From Cuscuta epithymum (taxonomy: Eukaryota; Streptophyta; Magnoliopsida; Solanales; Convolvulaceae): a stretch of 64,000 nucleotides of DNA. The stretch spans positions 5,268,001-5,332,000 of the forward strand of contig CAMAPF010000055.1 in assembly GCA_945859915.1 (NCBI GenBank), read 5' to 3'. The notes under the pieces were generated by a model, which was given only the letters and a program-made list of their open reading frames with translations, ran no database searches and had not been told where the DNA came from. Each line of letters starts with the position of its first letter. Positions within the stretch are counted from its first letter, which is position 1. Shown piece after piece: positions 24,174 to 34,302 of the stretch. The translations under genes and the position numbers were made by a program.

Positions 24174-24767
24174 TACTCCCTACGTATTTAAATGTTTGTT
24201 AACTACACTTTCTTTTCTTAGATGTATTAAAAAGTTTTTTACACTTTCCTTCTTTGATAAACTTTTCCTTTAAAAATAATCAATTACCTTATTTTTTTCC
24301 ACTTTTTATCTTCTCTTTCCTATTTTTCCACTTTCTTTCCTACTTTTTAAACACTATTCCGTACTCTTACTATTTCTCTCTAAAATAGTGAGCCAATGTT
24401 TAAGAGCATCCACATTCATGATTTTAAAATAATCTGATTATTTGTGACTCTTACCTTTTAAAATTTGCCACATAAATGTTTTGGAAATAATCTCATCCCC
24501 TCCGAATTACCTTCAACCATCATCCCGAAATAATCTGATCTTTTGTGGGTCCTGTAGCAACTAATTAACTCTAATTTCATAGATAATCTCAAATTAATCT
24601 GGTTTCATATTTTGATCTCAGATTATTCTATCAATTAATTCTGTCCAATAATCTCTCTCACTCAATCATGCTCTCCCAAATAATCTGCCATGTCACTAGA
24701 ATAATCACTTAATAATCTTATGGATGGTGATGCCCTAATATAGTGATCTTTTAATACGGATGGAGTA
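24174..24767. mobile_element. Stowaway-like MITE interrupted by another MITE
   Basis: Outer ends are TACTCCCTACGTATTTAAA and TTTTAATACGGATGGAGTA, next to TA. The internal text is the common Stowaway filler (TTTTCCACTTTCTTTCC). A second MITE (24414-24735) sits inside. Confidence 0.7.
24414..24735. mobile_element. Nested Tourist/Harbinger-like MITE
   Basis: Ends GAGCATCCACATTCAT and (reverse complement) GGGCATCACCATCCAT, flanked by TAA on both sides (24411-24413, 24736-24738). The 3-bp TAA duplication suggests PIF/Harbinger. The interior repeats AATAATCTGATT-like words. Confidence 0.6.
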
Positions 24768-25238
24768 CTAATTTCACTGTAGTTGTAAGCATTAAGTTAA
24801 ACTAAAGCATGTAGAAGTAAAGTCAAGCATACAGTCACTTCAAATTATTGAACCTAGAATGAAAAATAGATATTTATGTAAACTTTATAGAAATTTGAAT
24901 TAGAAGCTGATAAAATTTGATGCATTTTGAGAACAATTCTACGGAGTACATTTACCAAAAACATAGGAATTGTTAAATTTGATGCTATTAGTTATGCATA
25001 TGCTTGCTGATTCGGTGGGTTTTGGTCTAATCCCCCATACCGTGTATTACTTTCATCTGTCTAATAAATTGGTAAAGTGTTTCTCAGCCCTTACCCTACT
25101 TTGGCTTAACACCGGGGTAAAAAAAATATATGTAGTAATGGGCGGCCAAGATTGACAAATATCTTTGTATTACTTTATAATATAAAGATATTTTTTGAAA
25201 GATTATTTTATAATTAGGATGTTTTCTTTTGGACTGAA
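24768..25238. other. AT-rich DNA
   Basis: No supported feature. Confidence 0.4.
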
Positions 25239-25362
25239 ATTTGCTGGTCTGGTCTGGTCTGATCTGGTTTGGTCTGGTCTAGTCTGGTAAACGTCTGGTC
25301 TCTGTGTATTTTATAACTACGGAAGTCAAGTCTGATCTGATCTGGTCTGGTATGAGACTGCA
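25239..25362. repeat. TCTGG/TCTGA pentamer array
   Basis: Degenerate (GGTCT/GATCT)n. The flanks (TCTGGTAAACGTCTGGTCTC, TGTATTTTATAACTACGGAAG) match those of a second array at 48655-48810, so both descend from one dispersed repeat, not from independent slippage. Confidence 0.75.
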
Positions 25363-25693
25363 AACAGTCAAAAAGAAAACATCTTTTTGGGTTACGACCT
25401 TGTTCGAAATCATAATGACGAATTTCCTAAAATTACCTTTATGGCCAGAAGTAACTTTGATACTACTCCGTATTAATTACTTTTAGTGTTGTTTTTTTTA
25501 AATGGAGGAAACTCAGGAAAGGCATGATTTTAGCATATATTTCTAAATTTTAAATTTATGAAAAATTAAACTATGATAGTGATTTTTAAATTTTGTCACC
25601 TCGTCATTAGCAACGGTTGATTGTTTTTTTTTTTGGAAATATTGAGTTCCATCTTTGGCCGATAATTTGGTACTCAAAGAATTTAGCAACTTT
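25363..25693. other. AT-rich flank of the LARD-like element
   Basis: No supported feature. The five bases before the element are the target duplication ATTAT. Confidence 0.4.
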
Positions 25694-25698
25694 ATTAT

Positions 25699-25966
25699 TG
25701 TTGGGATAATGGGCCGGGTCCAAGACTATTAGCCCGTTACGCCCAAGCTTTGGCCCGACCAAGCTCAGAACACAGCCCGGCTAGCGGATATTGGTCCGGG
25801 ATTATTTAATTACTTATCGGGTTGGCCGGCCCATTAGCGTGAGTGTTAGTGGGTAAATCGGGCCAAGCCCATATAAATAGGCCACCAACCCCTTGTATTC
25901 GACTAAGCTATTCTCACTATACTGAAATGCTGCCGAATTCTCTACCCGGGTTATATTCTACCAACA
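25699..25966 (+). repeat. Left LTR of the LARD-like element
   Basis: Matches the right LTR but lacks about 34 bp just upstream of TATAAATAGGCC, so its own promoter region is altered. Confidence 0.9.
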
Positions 25967-27199
25967 TTGGTGCTTTCATTGAGAGCTATCTCTCACATTT
26001 TTGGTAGAAATTTGGGGGAGATCCGAGCAACAATCGAGTAAAAATCACTCCAGAAAATCATAAATTCATTACATTCACAAAAAGAAAATACAGCCGGGTG
26101 TATCGCCCCACTCCCCTGCTACGCAAAGACGGCTAAAATCTGGACTCCTAGGCCTGGAAAGTTGGAGCCGCCGGGACCTCCACTCAAGGTTGTAGTCATC
26201 ATCGTCTCTAGCAAAGCCGGAGTCATCGCCTCCGTCGGCCGTCACCACGGCAGTCGCTACGACGATTGGTCATGGTCACCACCAGCGGCTCTCTCCTCTG
26301 CCCCGTCGCCATGTCGTCAATCTCCGCCTCGGTCTCACCCCTATAAGCCGTGAAGCTTTAGGTGCAAGTGTGAGATGAAACGGATCGAAGTAGCAGGTCT
26401 CTCAGCCTGATTTCGCGGACCAGGGTGCGACGCCATTAATGGAGGCTTCAAGTTCGTGGGGAACGGGTCTTCCGTGACGATGATAGCCGAGTTCGGCGAC
26501 TAGGAACTCATCTCCTGCCAACACAAACTACAGAGAAGGTCGTCTCGACTGTTGCGACCTCTGATCTGTGCCTCAGCATATGAGTAGGCTCCTATCAACT
26601 GAGTCTTTTCTCTGCCAGCAACGTAGATGGGAGGAGATGACCGCCCACTGAAGAGCCAGCCTCTTTTCCCCAAGCAACCCTCCTGATTTTGACCTGGTCA
26701 AAAGTCCACCAAAGGCTAAATCAAATCAATAATTTAAATTAGAACTAATTAAAAAGGTGTGCGGCCAAGTACAAAATTAGCTTCGCCCAGTCCTCCAAAT
26801 CAAGTTCAGGGTAGCTACGTTCCAATTCAGTCTCGCCTGACCTAGAACTACATTCTAACCAGGACGCCACGAACGGCGTCAAATCCGGCAAAGCTTCAGC
26901 CAAGGATGGACGAATTCTGAACTCTATCTAATACGTACTACAGAGAGGAGATCTAGACAGGTGCAACAACGACTCAATAGCAAGTATGAGAAGCCACTTA
27001 TTTACGCTATGCTGGTACTGTCCCAACGGAGCACTAAAAAATGGTGTGTCATATTACGTTGTACATCCGTACGACCCGAGATGAACAATTGAAGAGGAAG
27101 ATACCACAAAAGCTTGTACGTGGACTGATTATCAGCAGATGGAGAGGTTGACCAGCGGAACCCTAGGACACTAATGCAACCTCCTTGGTCTCGAGACAA

Positions 27200-27590
27200 C
27201 CCGGAAGCTTGGTGGCATGGGCTTAACCCGGTGACGTGAACCTCCGATCTCCATCAGGAGGCCCGTCTCTACCGGGAGGTCCGGATGCACAACCTTGTCT
27301 TGGGGCGCAAGCCTAGGGTCGGTACGCCCGTACGCCGGAACTTGGTGGCATGGGCTCAACCCGGCGACGTGAACCTCCGATCTCCATCGAGAGGCCCGTC
27401 TCTGCCGGGAGGTCCGGATGCACAACCTTGTCCTGGAGCGCCAGCCCGGGGTCGATACGCTCGTACACCGAAACTTGGTGGCACGGGCTCAACCTGGCGA
27501 CGTGAACCTCCGATCTCCATCGAGAGGCCCGTCTCTGCCGGGAGGTCCGGATGCACAACCTTGTTCAGGAGCGCAAGCCTGGGGTCGGTA
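27200..27590. repeat. 133-bp tandem repeat in the LARD-like element
   Basis: Three copies start with CTTGGTGGCATGGGCT at 27208, 27341 and 27474, an exact 133-bp spacing. Each unit runs through GACGTGAACCTCCGATCTCC and GGGAGGTCCGGATGCACAAC to a GTCGGTACGCCCG end. A related phrase (AACCCGGTGACGTGAGCA) recurs near 28087. Overlapping ORFs in this array are by-products of its period. Confidence 0.9.
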
Positions 27591-27735
27591 CGCCCGCGTA
27601 CGCCCGGACGCCCGGACTCTTGTATGCCCGAACTTGCGTACGCCGGACTCCTGTATGCCCGGACTCCTATACTCCCGTACACCCAGAATCTCGTACGCCC
27701 GGACTCCCGTACGCCCGTACCCTCACACGCCCTGC
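27585..27735. repeat. Short CGTACGCCCGGACTC repeats
   Basis: About nine degenerate units of 14-17 bp (CGTACGCCCGGACTCC, TGTATGCCCGAACTTG) directly after the 133-bp array. They look like further amplification of the GTACGCCCG end of that unit. Confidence 0.8.
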
Positions 27736-28705
27736 ACATCACTAGTGCACCAGGTCAAAGATAGTTGAGCTGCGATTCAATCCATTCTGACCAAGCATTA
27801 CATTTAGACTGAAGATACTCACTGGCGCCGACAAGTCACAATCACGTAGCATCGAGTGAGGGTTGTGCACGTTGTAGCTGTCACCGTATACGCTCGTATG
27901 CTCTGCGCTCGTGCGCCCCTACACGCCAAAAATAGTCCAAGCGACAATTGGCGGGTCGGGTATCATCCACGCGAGCCCCACCTTGCGAGGTGGACGTAGT
28001 GTCATGGCCCAGAGGTTTGCTTGCACGAGCCCGCCATGGCGAGACGGCCACACGGTCGTCACCAGGACGCATTGTCGCATAGGCCCAACCCGGTGACGTG
28101 AGCATTCGGTCACCACCAAGAGGTTTGGTCGTACGAGCCTGATCCGACGAGATGAAAAGAAAAAGTACATGCATGAAGACCCGAAAGCACCATTATCCAA
28201 GTCATCCTCGAGAGACCGGACAAAAAACCAAGTTTGGTGCATGGCTCCTGATTAATCTTACATGTTGAAGACTACGACGGACAAGCCTGAAGATCAAGTA
28301 CGGAGTGCAGGGCACCTTGTCAAATCCTATGAGCGGAGCATAGCAAGATTGTGGATCAAGTACGGAGTGCAGAACTTGGAGCAACTCCTTAAGTGTTCAA
28401 ATTCTTTCATTACACAAGAAAATCAATCTAGAATTTAATGAGGTCCGACCTCACTTGGAAATGAACGGGCGGCGGCAAAAAAAAAAAAAGAAAAAAAAAA
28501 AACTATAACGCCCCGCTCTCGGTGTTTAGTCGACCACGGCTCGATCCTCGGACAAGGAAATGATCAAACTATTTTCTAAGTCTAGGATTAGCTGCTCGGT
28601 CAGGGCGACCGTAAGACCGGCCCTCGGGTCGAAAAGGTATGCGAGAGGTCGTGCCCCGAGCCCCTCTCGTACATCTGTTGTCCGACGTTGCTGTCTAAAC
28701 AGCTC

Positions 28706-30395
28706 TGATGGTCCCGGATAGAGGTAAAAGTCTAGAGGGGGGGGTGAATAGACTTTTAAATCTTTTTCAACTTTGTGAAGTTTTCCCTCTAGATGAGTTG
28801 ATCTATAATCTTTTAAGAGATTAATAGATGCACAGCGGAAGTCTTTAACCTCTTTATACTTGGTGTGAGACAACTTTCTAGTTTAGATGATGTTTAGACT
28901 GGTGACAAGAGGAAGTAGGCTTGGCAGTAGACTGGTGAGCAGATAACTGCTTAGTCTACTGCTGCACAGGCAGTTTGCTGACTGGCAGGCAACTGCTGAA
29001 TTGGCAGTTGGCTGGTGGGCAGGTTACTGCTGAGGCAACTGTTAAGAACAGGATGACTCTTGGATGGCTTTTTGTTCTGGCTTGTTATGGCGTTCGGAAA
29101 GACACATATAAATGGGCAGTGGGCTCAGCAGGAGGGTGAAGACCAGGGTACTGCTGAGGCACCTTCTGAGTGTAAGATAACTTCTAGTGGAAAACACTCT
29201 CAAGGAGAGTGAGTTATTAAGCAGTAGGCTAAGCAGTACAGTCGATGAAGACTACTGCTTAGGATGCTGCTGGCAAACTTCAATCCTTTAGTGAGATGTG
29301 TTTGGTGTGTGCTTCTGTATGTATGAAAGTAAATCAACACACGATATATCCTGGTTCAGAGGTGGTGTAATCCTCCTACATCCAGTCCCACCCTATTTCA
29401 GATGGATTTCCACTAAAGTATTCAGCCCAATACAATTAGTGCCAATCTAGCCTTGACAACTCTGGCCTAGATTGAAGGTTTTTCACAATGAGTATAACAC
29501 CACTCAAAGTTACTCAGTCCTTAGACTTTTCTCAATTGATCCAGTGGGGATCAAAAGGTACTCTATCTATCTAACCACACTTTAGGATCCGAACAACTGT
29601 TCTCCTAAGTGTTTACAACAATTTGTTTACAAGAAAATTTCTATCCTCCAACTAGAAACTAAGCTCTAAAAGTGTAATCGTGTATGATCTTAGTCTAAGA
29701 GCTTAGTGAAGCATGAGTCTAAGCAGAGAGCAAAGTTTAACATGCACTTTCTCTTTTGCTAGATATCTCTTGGATGTTTGAAGTGAATACTCTACTTAGA
29801 TGACTCAAAAACTTGATTTTATCACTCATGCTTCTGCCTATTTTATAGGCCTTTTGAGCAGATCAATCTCCTCCGTTGGTTGAGAGGAGTTGATCGTAGT
29901 CGCTGAAAGAGTTGTACTCTTTGTCTTCATGTGTTGGAGCAAGATAAGGAGATAATTCTTGCCGATCAGTTCTTCTTCGAGAGATCACTTCTTGTGTATC
30001 ATCATCACCTTTTGGGACCCATGTACAATTTCTTGCATTAAATGCTTTTTAGCCTTACGCCTTTGTTATACGGCTTATCCCTGCATGTCACTGTGCACCA
30101 AGTAAACTATGTACTGGAGGTAAAAACACTTACCCTGGTGAATTTCCAGCAAAATTTATTTGGAGCATTTGTTCAACACTTCCCACTTCTTAGTTTTATT
30201 TGTGTATCAAAATAAAGTTATACTGGTAGGATTTTAATGTCCTTTTTAAGGTAACAAAAATTACCTAAATGTATTTTAAGTTTCCAGTATACTTTATTTG
30301 ATACATTTTATTAGTCATGACTTATTAGGTGGTGGAGGTGTTCATTTATTGGTATAGTGGCATCATCAAAATCTATCAATCGTTGGGTACTAACA
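28706..30395 (-). repeat. 3' LTR of copia B
   Basis: 1690 bp. On the + strand it runs from TGATGGTCCCGGATAG to GTTGGGTACTAACA. It includes a CTGGCAG/ACTGCTG-rich segment. Confidence 0.93.
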
Positions 30396-31041
30396 ATTTC
30401 CCCCTTTTTGATGATGCCAAAACTATACCAAGCAGGACAGATCTCCTTTAGTTCAAAAGGAGAATAATGCAATGTTTTACAGTAGTTTATAGTCACTTTC
30501 AGACTATTTGCAGCTGCCTTCTTTGCTGCTATCTGTCTTCTTGAGGAGGGTCCTGCTGAGGTGTCTTCCCCCTTTTTGGCAGCATCTTCCGGTTGGACCT
30601 TTTTGAAGATCTCTTCAACCTCTTCTTTTGAACAAACTTTTCTCTCCTTGGATTGTTCTGACTCGTGGGCCAGCCTTTAGAGATCATCGCCCAGCTTTCA
30701 GAAGGTTTCTTGAGTATTCTTCTGAAGTGTGATGAAGCTCTTAGCGATGTCTTGAGTAAGTGACTCATAGGACTGAGCATGTGTTTGTTGCCCGCTGGGT
30801 AATTTTGAGTGTGAAGTCCAGCAAGGCAGGGAATTCTTTTCTTGTGGTTTGTGAATCTGCTGTAGTATCCCTAGTCTCCTGCTTCTAGAAGTGTCTTGTG
30901 GCAGGGACCTCTGCTGAGCCTTCTTCTTTTTCTTTTGTTTCGGACCTTGTTGCTTCAATCCCTTGTTTTTGAGTATCATTCCCCTTAAGATGATGCTCCT
31001 TATGATTAAAATAGATAGGTTCCCCCTGAGTTGATGCAACA
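30396..31041 (-). other. Post-pol region of copia B
   Basis: Lies between the Pol stop and the polypurine tract. Short Lys/Gln/Ser-rich frames are present (for example 31079-30885 and 31045-30698), but no single long ORF. SIRE-type elements often carry an extra, envelope-like frame here (family knowledge). What remains is too broken or too divergent to call as such. Confidence 0.5.
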
Positions 31042-34000
31042 TCAATTTTTAAGTTGATCAAGATCATCGAGCATTCCAAGCTCCTGCCTTAGGGAATTGA
31101 ACCGTGCTTCACTGAGAGGCTTGGTGAAGATATCAGCTAGTTGTTTTTCTGTGGGGATGTACTCCAATTTGATGGTTTTCTTCTCAACATGCTCTCTGAT
31201 GAAATGGTGCCTGATTTCAATGTGTTTGGTTCTTGAGTGAAATACAGGATTATGAGTGATCGCAATTGCACTTGTGTTATCACACAGAATGCTAATTTCT
31301 TTAGTCTCTTCTCCATAATCCTTCAATTGTTGCTTCATCCATAGTACTTGAGCACAGCAGCTGCCTGCAGCTATATATTCAGCTTCAGCAGTGCTAGTAG
31401 CAATTGAGTTTTGTTTCTTGCTGAACCAAGAGACAAGTCTTCCACCAATTAATTGACAAGTTCCTGAGGTGCTTTTTCTATCAATTTTGCATCCAGCAAA
31501 GTCAGAGTCCGAATAACTATAGAGTTCAAAACCTCCATTTGTTGGGTACCATAATCCAGAGTTAGGATTGCCTTTTAGATACCTCAGAATCTTCTTGGCA
31601 GCTAGAAGATGGCTTTCCTTAGGTTTAGATTGAAACCTTGCACACACACCAACTGAGTAGGAAATATCTGGCCGACTAGTGGTGAGATATAACAAGGAAC
31701 CAATCAGACCTCTGTAAAGTGTGGGATCAACATCTTTGCCATCTTCATCCTGACTTAGACTTTGGGATGTATTCATGGGTATTTTCACAGTGGACTTGTT
31801 TTCAACTTTGAACTTTTTCATGAGATCTCTTGTATATTTTGCTTGGTTGATGAAGATACCTTGAGGAGTTTGCTTTACTTGTAGTCCCAAGAAATAATTC
31901 AACTCTCCCATCATGCTCATCTCAAACTTGTTTTGCATGAGAGTTGAAAATTTCTTGCATAGTGCTTGGTTTGAACTTCCAAAGATTATGTCATCAACAT
32001 AAATTTGGACAAGCAGCAAGTATGGACCTTCTTCAATTTTGAATAGTGTCTTGTCTACTTTTCCTTTAGTAAACCCATTATTCACCAAATATTCGGAGAG
32101 AGTGTCATACCATGCTCTTGGGGCTTGTTTGAGTCCATACAGAGCTTTATGCAGTTTGTAGACTAGATCCTTCTCTCTGTTGACTTCAAATCCAGGAGGT
32201 TGCTCCACATAGACCTCCTCTTCTAGTAGACCATTTAGGAATGCACTTTTCACGTCCATTTGAAAGACAGTGAATTGCTTATGGGCAGCATAAGCCAAGA
32301 AAATTCTTATAGCCTCAAGTCTAGCAACAGGAGCAAAGGTTTCGTCAAAATCTATTCCTTCCTCCTGGCAGTAGCCTTTGGCTACTAGTCTTGCCTTGTT
32401 CTTGATAATTGTACCTTCCTCATCCATCTTGTTTCTGAACACCCATTTGGTTCCTATTACATGTTGATGATAGGGTCTGGTCACAAGCTCCCACACATTG
32501 TTTCTTTCAAATTGGTTGAGTTCTTCTTGCATGGCTTGTATCCAGTCAGAGTCAAGTAGGGCTTCTTCAATTTTCTTGGGTTCAGATTGTGAGATGAAAC
32601 ATGAGAATAGTGCTTCTCTTTGGATTGATGATCTGGTACGAACTCCTTCATGGATGTTTCCAATAATCTGTTGTGGTGGGTGTTGATTCAGCCATCTGAT
32701 ATCAGATGTCTGATTAGAGTTAGTTTTCATTGGTTGGTCATCCTCCTCATCTTCTTCACTGTCCTCTGGTAGAATAGGATACTTAGGAGTTTCATGAGTT
32801 CCTAAAAGGGGGTTTGTTGGTGAGCCATTTGCTGGCAGTGTTCTATGGTCAGAGGCAACTGCTGGCAGTGGGCTGCCTTTGGAGTTAACTGCTTCCACCA
32901 TCATTCCATCCTTTTTAGCATAATCATTTGGAAGGCAGCTTGGAGCCTTTCCTGTGTCCTTCTTTGATTTGGATGACTCGCCTTTATCTAATGATTGAGC
33001 AGTGGAGTGGTTTTCAAAAATCACATGGATTGATTCTTCTACCACCAGAGTTCTTTTGTTGAGGATCCGGAATGCCTTGCTTGTTGCTGAGTATCCCAGG
33101 AAGATTCCTTCATCAGATTTGGAATCAAATGGCTTGAGATAGTCTTTTCCATTGTTTAGAATGAAGCATTTGGATCCAAACACATGGAAATGACTAACAT
33201 TAGGCTTCCTTTCTTTCCATAGTTCATATGGAGTCTTTTTGTAAGTCTTATGAATGAGACTTCTATTCTGGGTGTAGCAAGCAGTGTTGATTGCTTCTGC
33301 CCAAAATCTTTTGGGTAAGCTAGCTGCTTCTAAGATTGTCCTTCCGGCTTCCTTGAGAGTCCTGTTTCTTCTCTCAGCAACACCATTTTGTTGAGGTGTT
33401 CTTGCAGCTGAAGTTTGGTGATGGATTCCATTTTCTTTACAGTACTGAATTACTATAGAGTTGAGGAATTCAGTACCTCTGTCTGATCGGATCTTCTGGA
33501 TTGAGAGACTTTTCTCATTTTGAATTAGTTTCATCAGTTCTGGAAGTTTCTTCTCTGTTTCATTCTTTTTCTTTAGGAATATGGTCCAAGTGTATCTAGA
33601 GTAATCATCAACTATCACCAGGGTGTATCTTTTACCACTTATACTTGTTGGTTCAACTGGTCCAAATAAGTCAAGGTGTAGTAGGCTTAAGGGCCTAGTT
33701 GATGATTCCAGTTCCTTTGATTTGAATGATACCTTGGTTTGTTTCCCTTTTTGGCAAGCATCACAGAGATGGTCCCTTTTGAAGTTGATCTCAGGAAGAC
33801 CTTTCACCAATCCTTTTCTGGACAATTTGTTGATTGTTTTGAAGTTGAGATGGCTTAATTTGTTGTGCCATTCCCAACTCAAATTTGAGTCTGCCTTTGT
33901 CACCAAGCAGATCCCTTCCTTTGCTGAGCTCCAATCAACAATGTACATGTCCTTCTTCCTTCTACCAGTGAGCACAATTTTGTCATTTTTGACATCTCTA

Positions 34001-34299
34001 ATCAAACAGATGTCTTTGGAGAATGTAACATTATAGCCATTGTCACAGAGCTGGCTTGTGCTTATGAGATTGAACTTTAATCCTTTAACATAAGATATGT
34101 TTTGGATTGTAAGTCCATTGATGGATAGGTCTCCAGCTCCTTTGGTCTCTCCTTGTTTTTCCACATTCCCAAAAGTAACTTTGGGTCCTTCTCTTGCCAT
34201 AAAGTTGGACAGGAGCCGTCTGCTGCCTGTCATGTGCCTGGAGCAGCCTGAATCTATGTACCATGTTTGTGAGTCAACTGCTCCAGCACCTTCCTGTAT
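31042..34299 (-). CDS. Copia B Pol: protease, integrase, reverse transcriptase, RNase H
   Basis: One open frame of about 1085 codons, read from after the tandem stops at 34300-34305. The first Met (34233) already lies inside the protease motif YIDSGCSRHMTG, so translation must enter from upstream. In order: protease DSG; integrase zinc motif (WEWHNKLSHL ... CDACQKGK) and core residues (LDLFGP, RSDRGTEF, NGVAERRNRTL); reverse transcriptase (FDETFAPVARLEAIR, DVKSAFLNG, IYVDDIIFG near 31990); RNase H (YSDSDFAGC, STAEAEYIA, DNTSAIAI). It ends RQELGMLDDLDQLKN. No internal stop. It would reverse-transcribe and integrate the element. It shares its frame with Gag. Confidence 0.95.
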   Translation of the reverse strand: MQEGAGAVDSQTWYIDSGCSRHMTGSRRLLSNFMAREGPKVTFGNVEKQGETKGAGDLSINGLTIQNISYVKGLKFNLISTSQLCDNGYNVTFSKDICLIRDVKNDKIVLTGRRKKDMYIVDWSSAKEGICLVTKADSNLSWEWHNKLSHLNFKTINKLSRKGLVKGLPEINFKRDHLCDACQKGKQTKVSFKSKELESSTRPLSLLHLDLFGPVEPTSISGKRYTLVIVDDYSRYTWTIFLKKKNETEKKLPELMKLIQNEKSLSIQKIRSDRGTEFLNSIVIQYCKENGIHHQTSAARTPQQNGVAERRNRTLKEAGRTILEAASLPKRFWAEAINTACYTQNRSLIHKTYKKTPYELWKERKPNVSHFHVFGSKCFILNNGKDYLKPFDSKSDEGIFLGYSATSKAFRILNKRTLVVEESIHVIFENHSTAQSLDKGESSKSKKDTGKAPSCLPNDYAKKDGMMVEAVNSKGSPLPAVASDHRTLPANGSPTNPLLGTHETPKYPILPEDSEEDEEDDQPMKTNSNQTSDIRWLNQHPPQQIIGNIHEGVRTRSSIQREALFSCFISQSEPKKIEEALLDSDWIQAMQEELNQFERNNVWELVTRPYHQHVIGTKWVFRNKMDEEGTIIKNKARLVAKGYCQEEGIDFDETFAPVARLEAIRIFLAYAAHKQFTVFQMDVKSAFLNGLLEEEVYVEQPPGFEVNREKDLVYKLHKALYGLKQAPRAWYDTLSEYLVNNGFTKGKVDKTLFKIEEGPYLLLVQIYVDDIIFGSSNQALCKKFSTLMQNKFEMSMMGELNYFLGLQVKQTPQGIFINQAKYTRDLMKKFKVENKSTVKIPMNTSQSLSQDEDGKDVDPTLYRGLIGSLLYLTTSRPDISYSVGVCARFQSKPKESHLLAAKKILRYLKGNPNSGLWYPTNGGFELYSYSDSDFAGCKIDRKSTSGTCQLIGGRLVSWFSKKQNSIATSTAEAEYIAAGSCCAQVLWMKQQLKDYGEETKEISILCDNTSAIAITHNPVFHSRTKHIEIRHHFIREHVEKKTIKLEYIPTEKQLADIFTKPLSEARFNSLRQELGMLDDLDQLKN

Positions 34300-34302
34300 T
34301 CA

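Noticed and set aside
27285..27768. Several 60-160 codon ORFs on both strands
   Set aside because: They are shadows of the 133-bp and 15-bp tandem repeats in the LARD-like element; frames only stay open because the repeats do.
30396..31079. Envelope-like gene of copia B
   Set aside because: Only short broken frames remain; no signal peptide or membrane segment can be shown.
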